Assembly: GCA_000469685.2 (NCBI GenBank)
Contig: LS997563.1
Span: 13,555,440-13,619,439, forward strand
Reading direction: 5' to 3'
Source: Haemonchus contortus
Lineage: Eukaryota; Nematoda; Chromadorea; Rhabditida; Trichostrongylidae
Length of the DNA stretch: 64,000 nt
Position numbers and translations under genes: made by a program. Numbering within the stretch: position 1 is the first letter of the stretch; every line of letters starts with the position of its first letter. Under the pieces are notes generated by a model that saw only the letters and a program-made list of their open reading frames with translations, did no database searches and was not told where the DNA came from. Positions 63,901 to 64,000 of this stretch are shown piece by piece.

Positions 63901-64000
63901 TCTTCGGGAGCGTCTGAAACTGGGAGAAAATAATGGCCGAGAATCATAATTAATATAGCTCACCACGAGGAAAGATACGAAGAGCTACATAACCGCAAGC

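Overview
The window is nuclear DNA of a nematode, most likely a clade V (strongylid or hookworm-like) worm. The protein-coding genes have many small exons with GT..AG introns of about 40 to 120 bp mixed with repeat-stuffed introns of 0.5 to 1.8 kb. Acceptors of the TTTCAG type lie just upstream of start codons. The two large retroelements use a primer-binding site complementary to the 3' end of a nematode-type tRNA-Gly. The species cannot be told from sequence alone.

Layout. 0-21 kb: a gene-sparse arm with six candidate host genes: a small membrane-protein candidate at 0.7-2.1 kb, a Ser/Pro-rich protein at 5.6-7.3 kb, a CDCxxC-motif protein at 12.0-13.3 kb (minus), a CENP-B/Tc5-type DNA-binding protein at 15.0-16.0 kb, the 3' end of an unknown gene at 17.7-18.2 kb, and an RS-domain protein at 19.8-20.8 kb (minus). 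They are separated by tRNA-derived SINEs, palindromic MITEs, a (GT)130 microsatellite and other dispersed repeats. 22-25.3 kb: an old Ty3/gypsy-type LTR element with recognisable LTRs, target-site duplication, PBS and PPT. Its interior holds a truncated reverse transcriptase followed by remnants of a UPF1-like superfamily-1 helicase. 28.9-49.5 kb: a BEL/Pao element (plus strand) whose gag gene has been split by a second, unrelated, apparently intact BEL/Pao element (minus strand). Both insertions have 5-bp target duplications and LTR pairs that look identical by eye. 51.8-52.6 kb: a Penelope-like fragment with a GIY-YIG endonuclease. 53.9-63.9 kb: a complete 19-exon gene for the signal recognition particle receptor alpha subunit (minus strand, 621 aa predicted), with a dead mariner copy, a perfect 101-bp inverted repeat and a SINE in its introns.

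The most interesting biology is in the two BEL elements. Both encode gag-pol plus an envelope precursor with a phlebovirus-Gc-like module. Both also carry, after the envelope and before the 3' LTR, an extra ORF with a triple zinc-knuckle cluster like the one in their own Gag. The inserted element additionally contains about 27 copies of TGCGCC on its sense strand, in all reading frames and in non-coding parts, against 2 in the other orientation. The helicase-carrying LTR element is the second lead. All calls come from reading the sequence; no database search was run.
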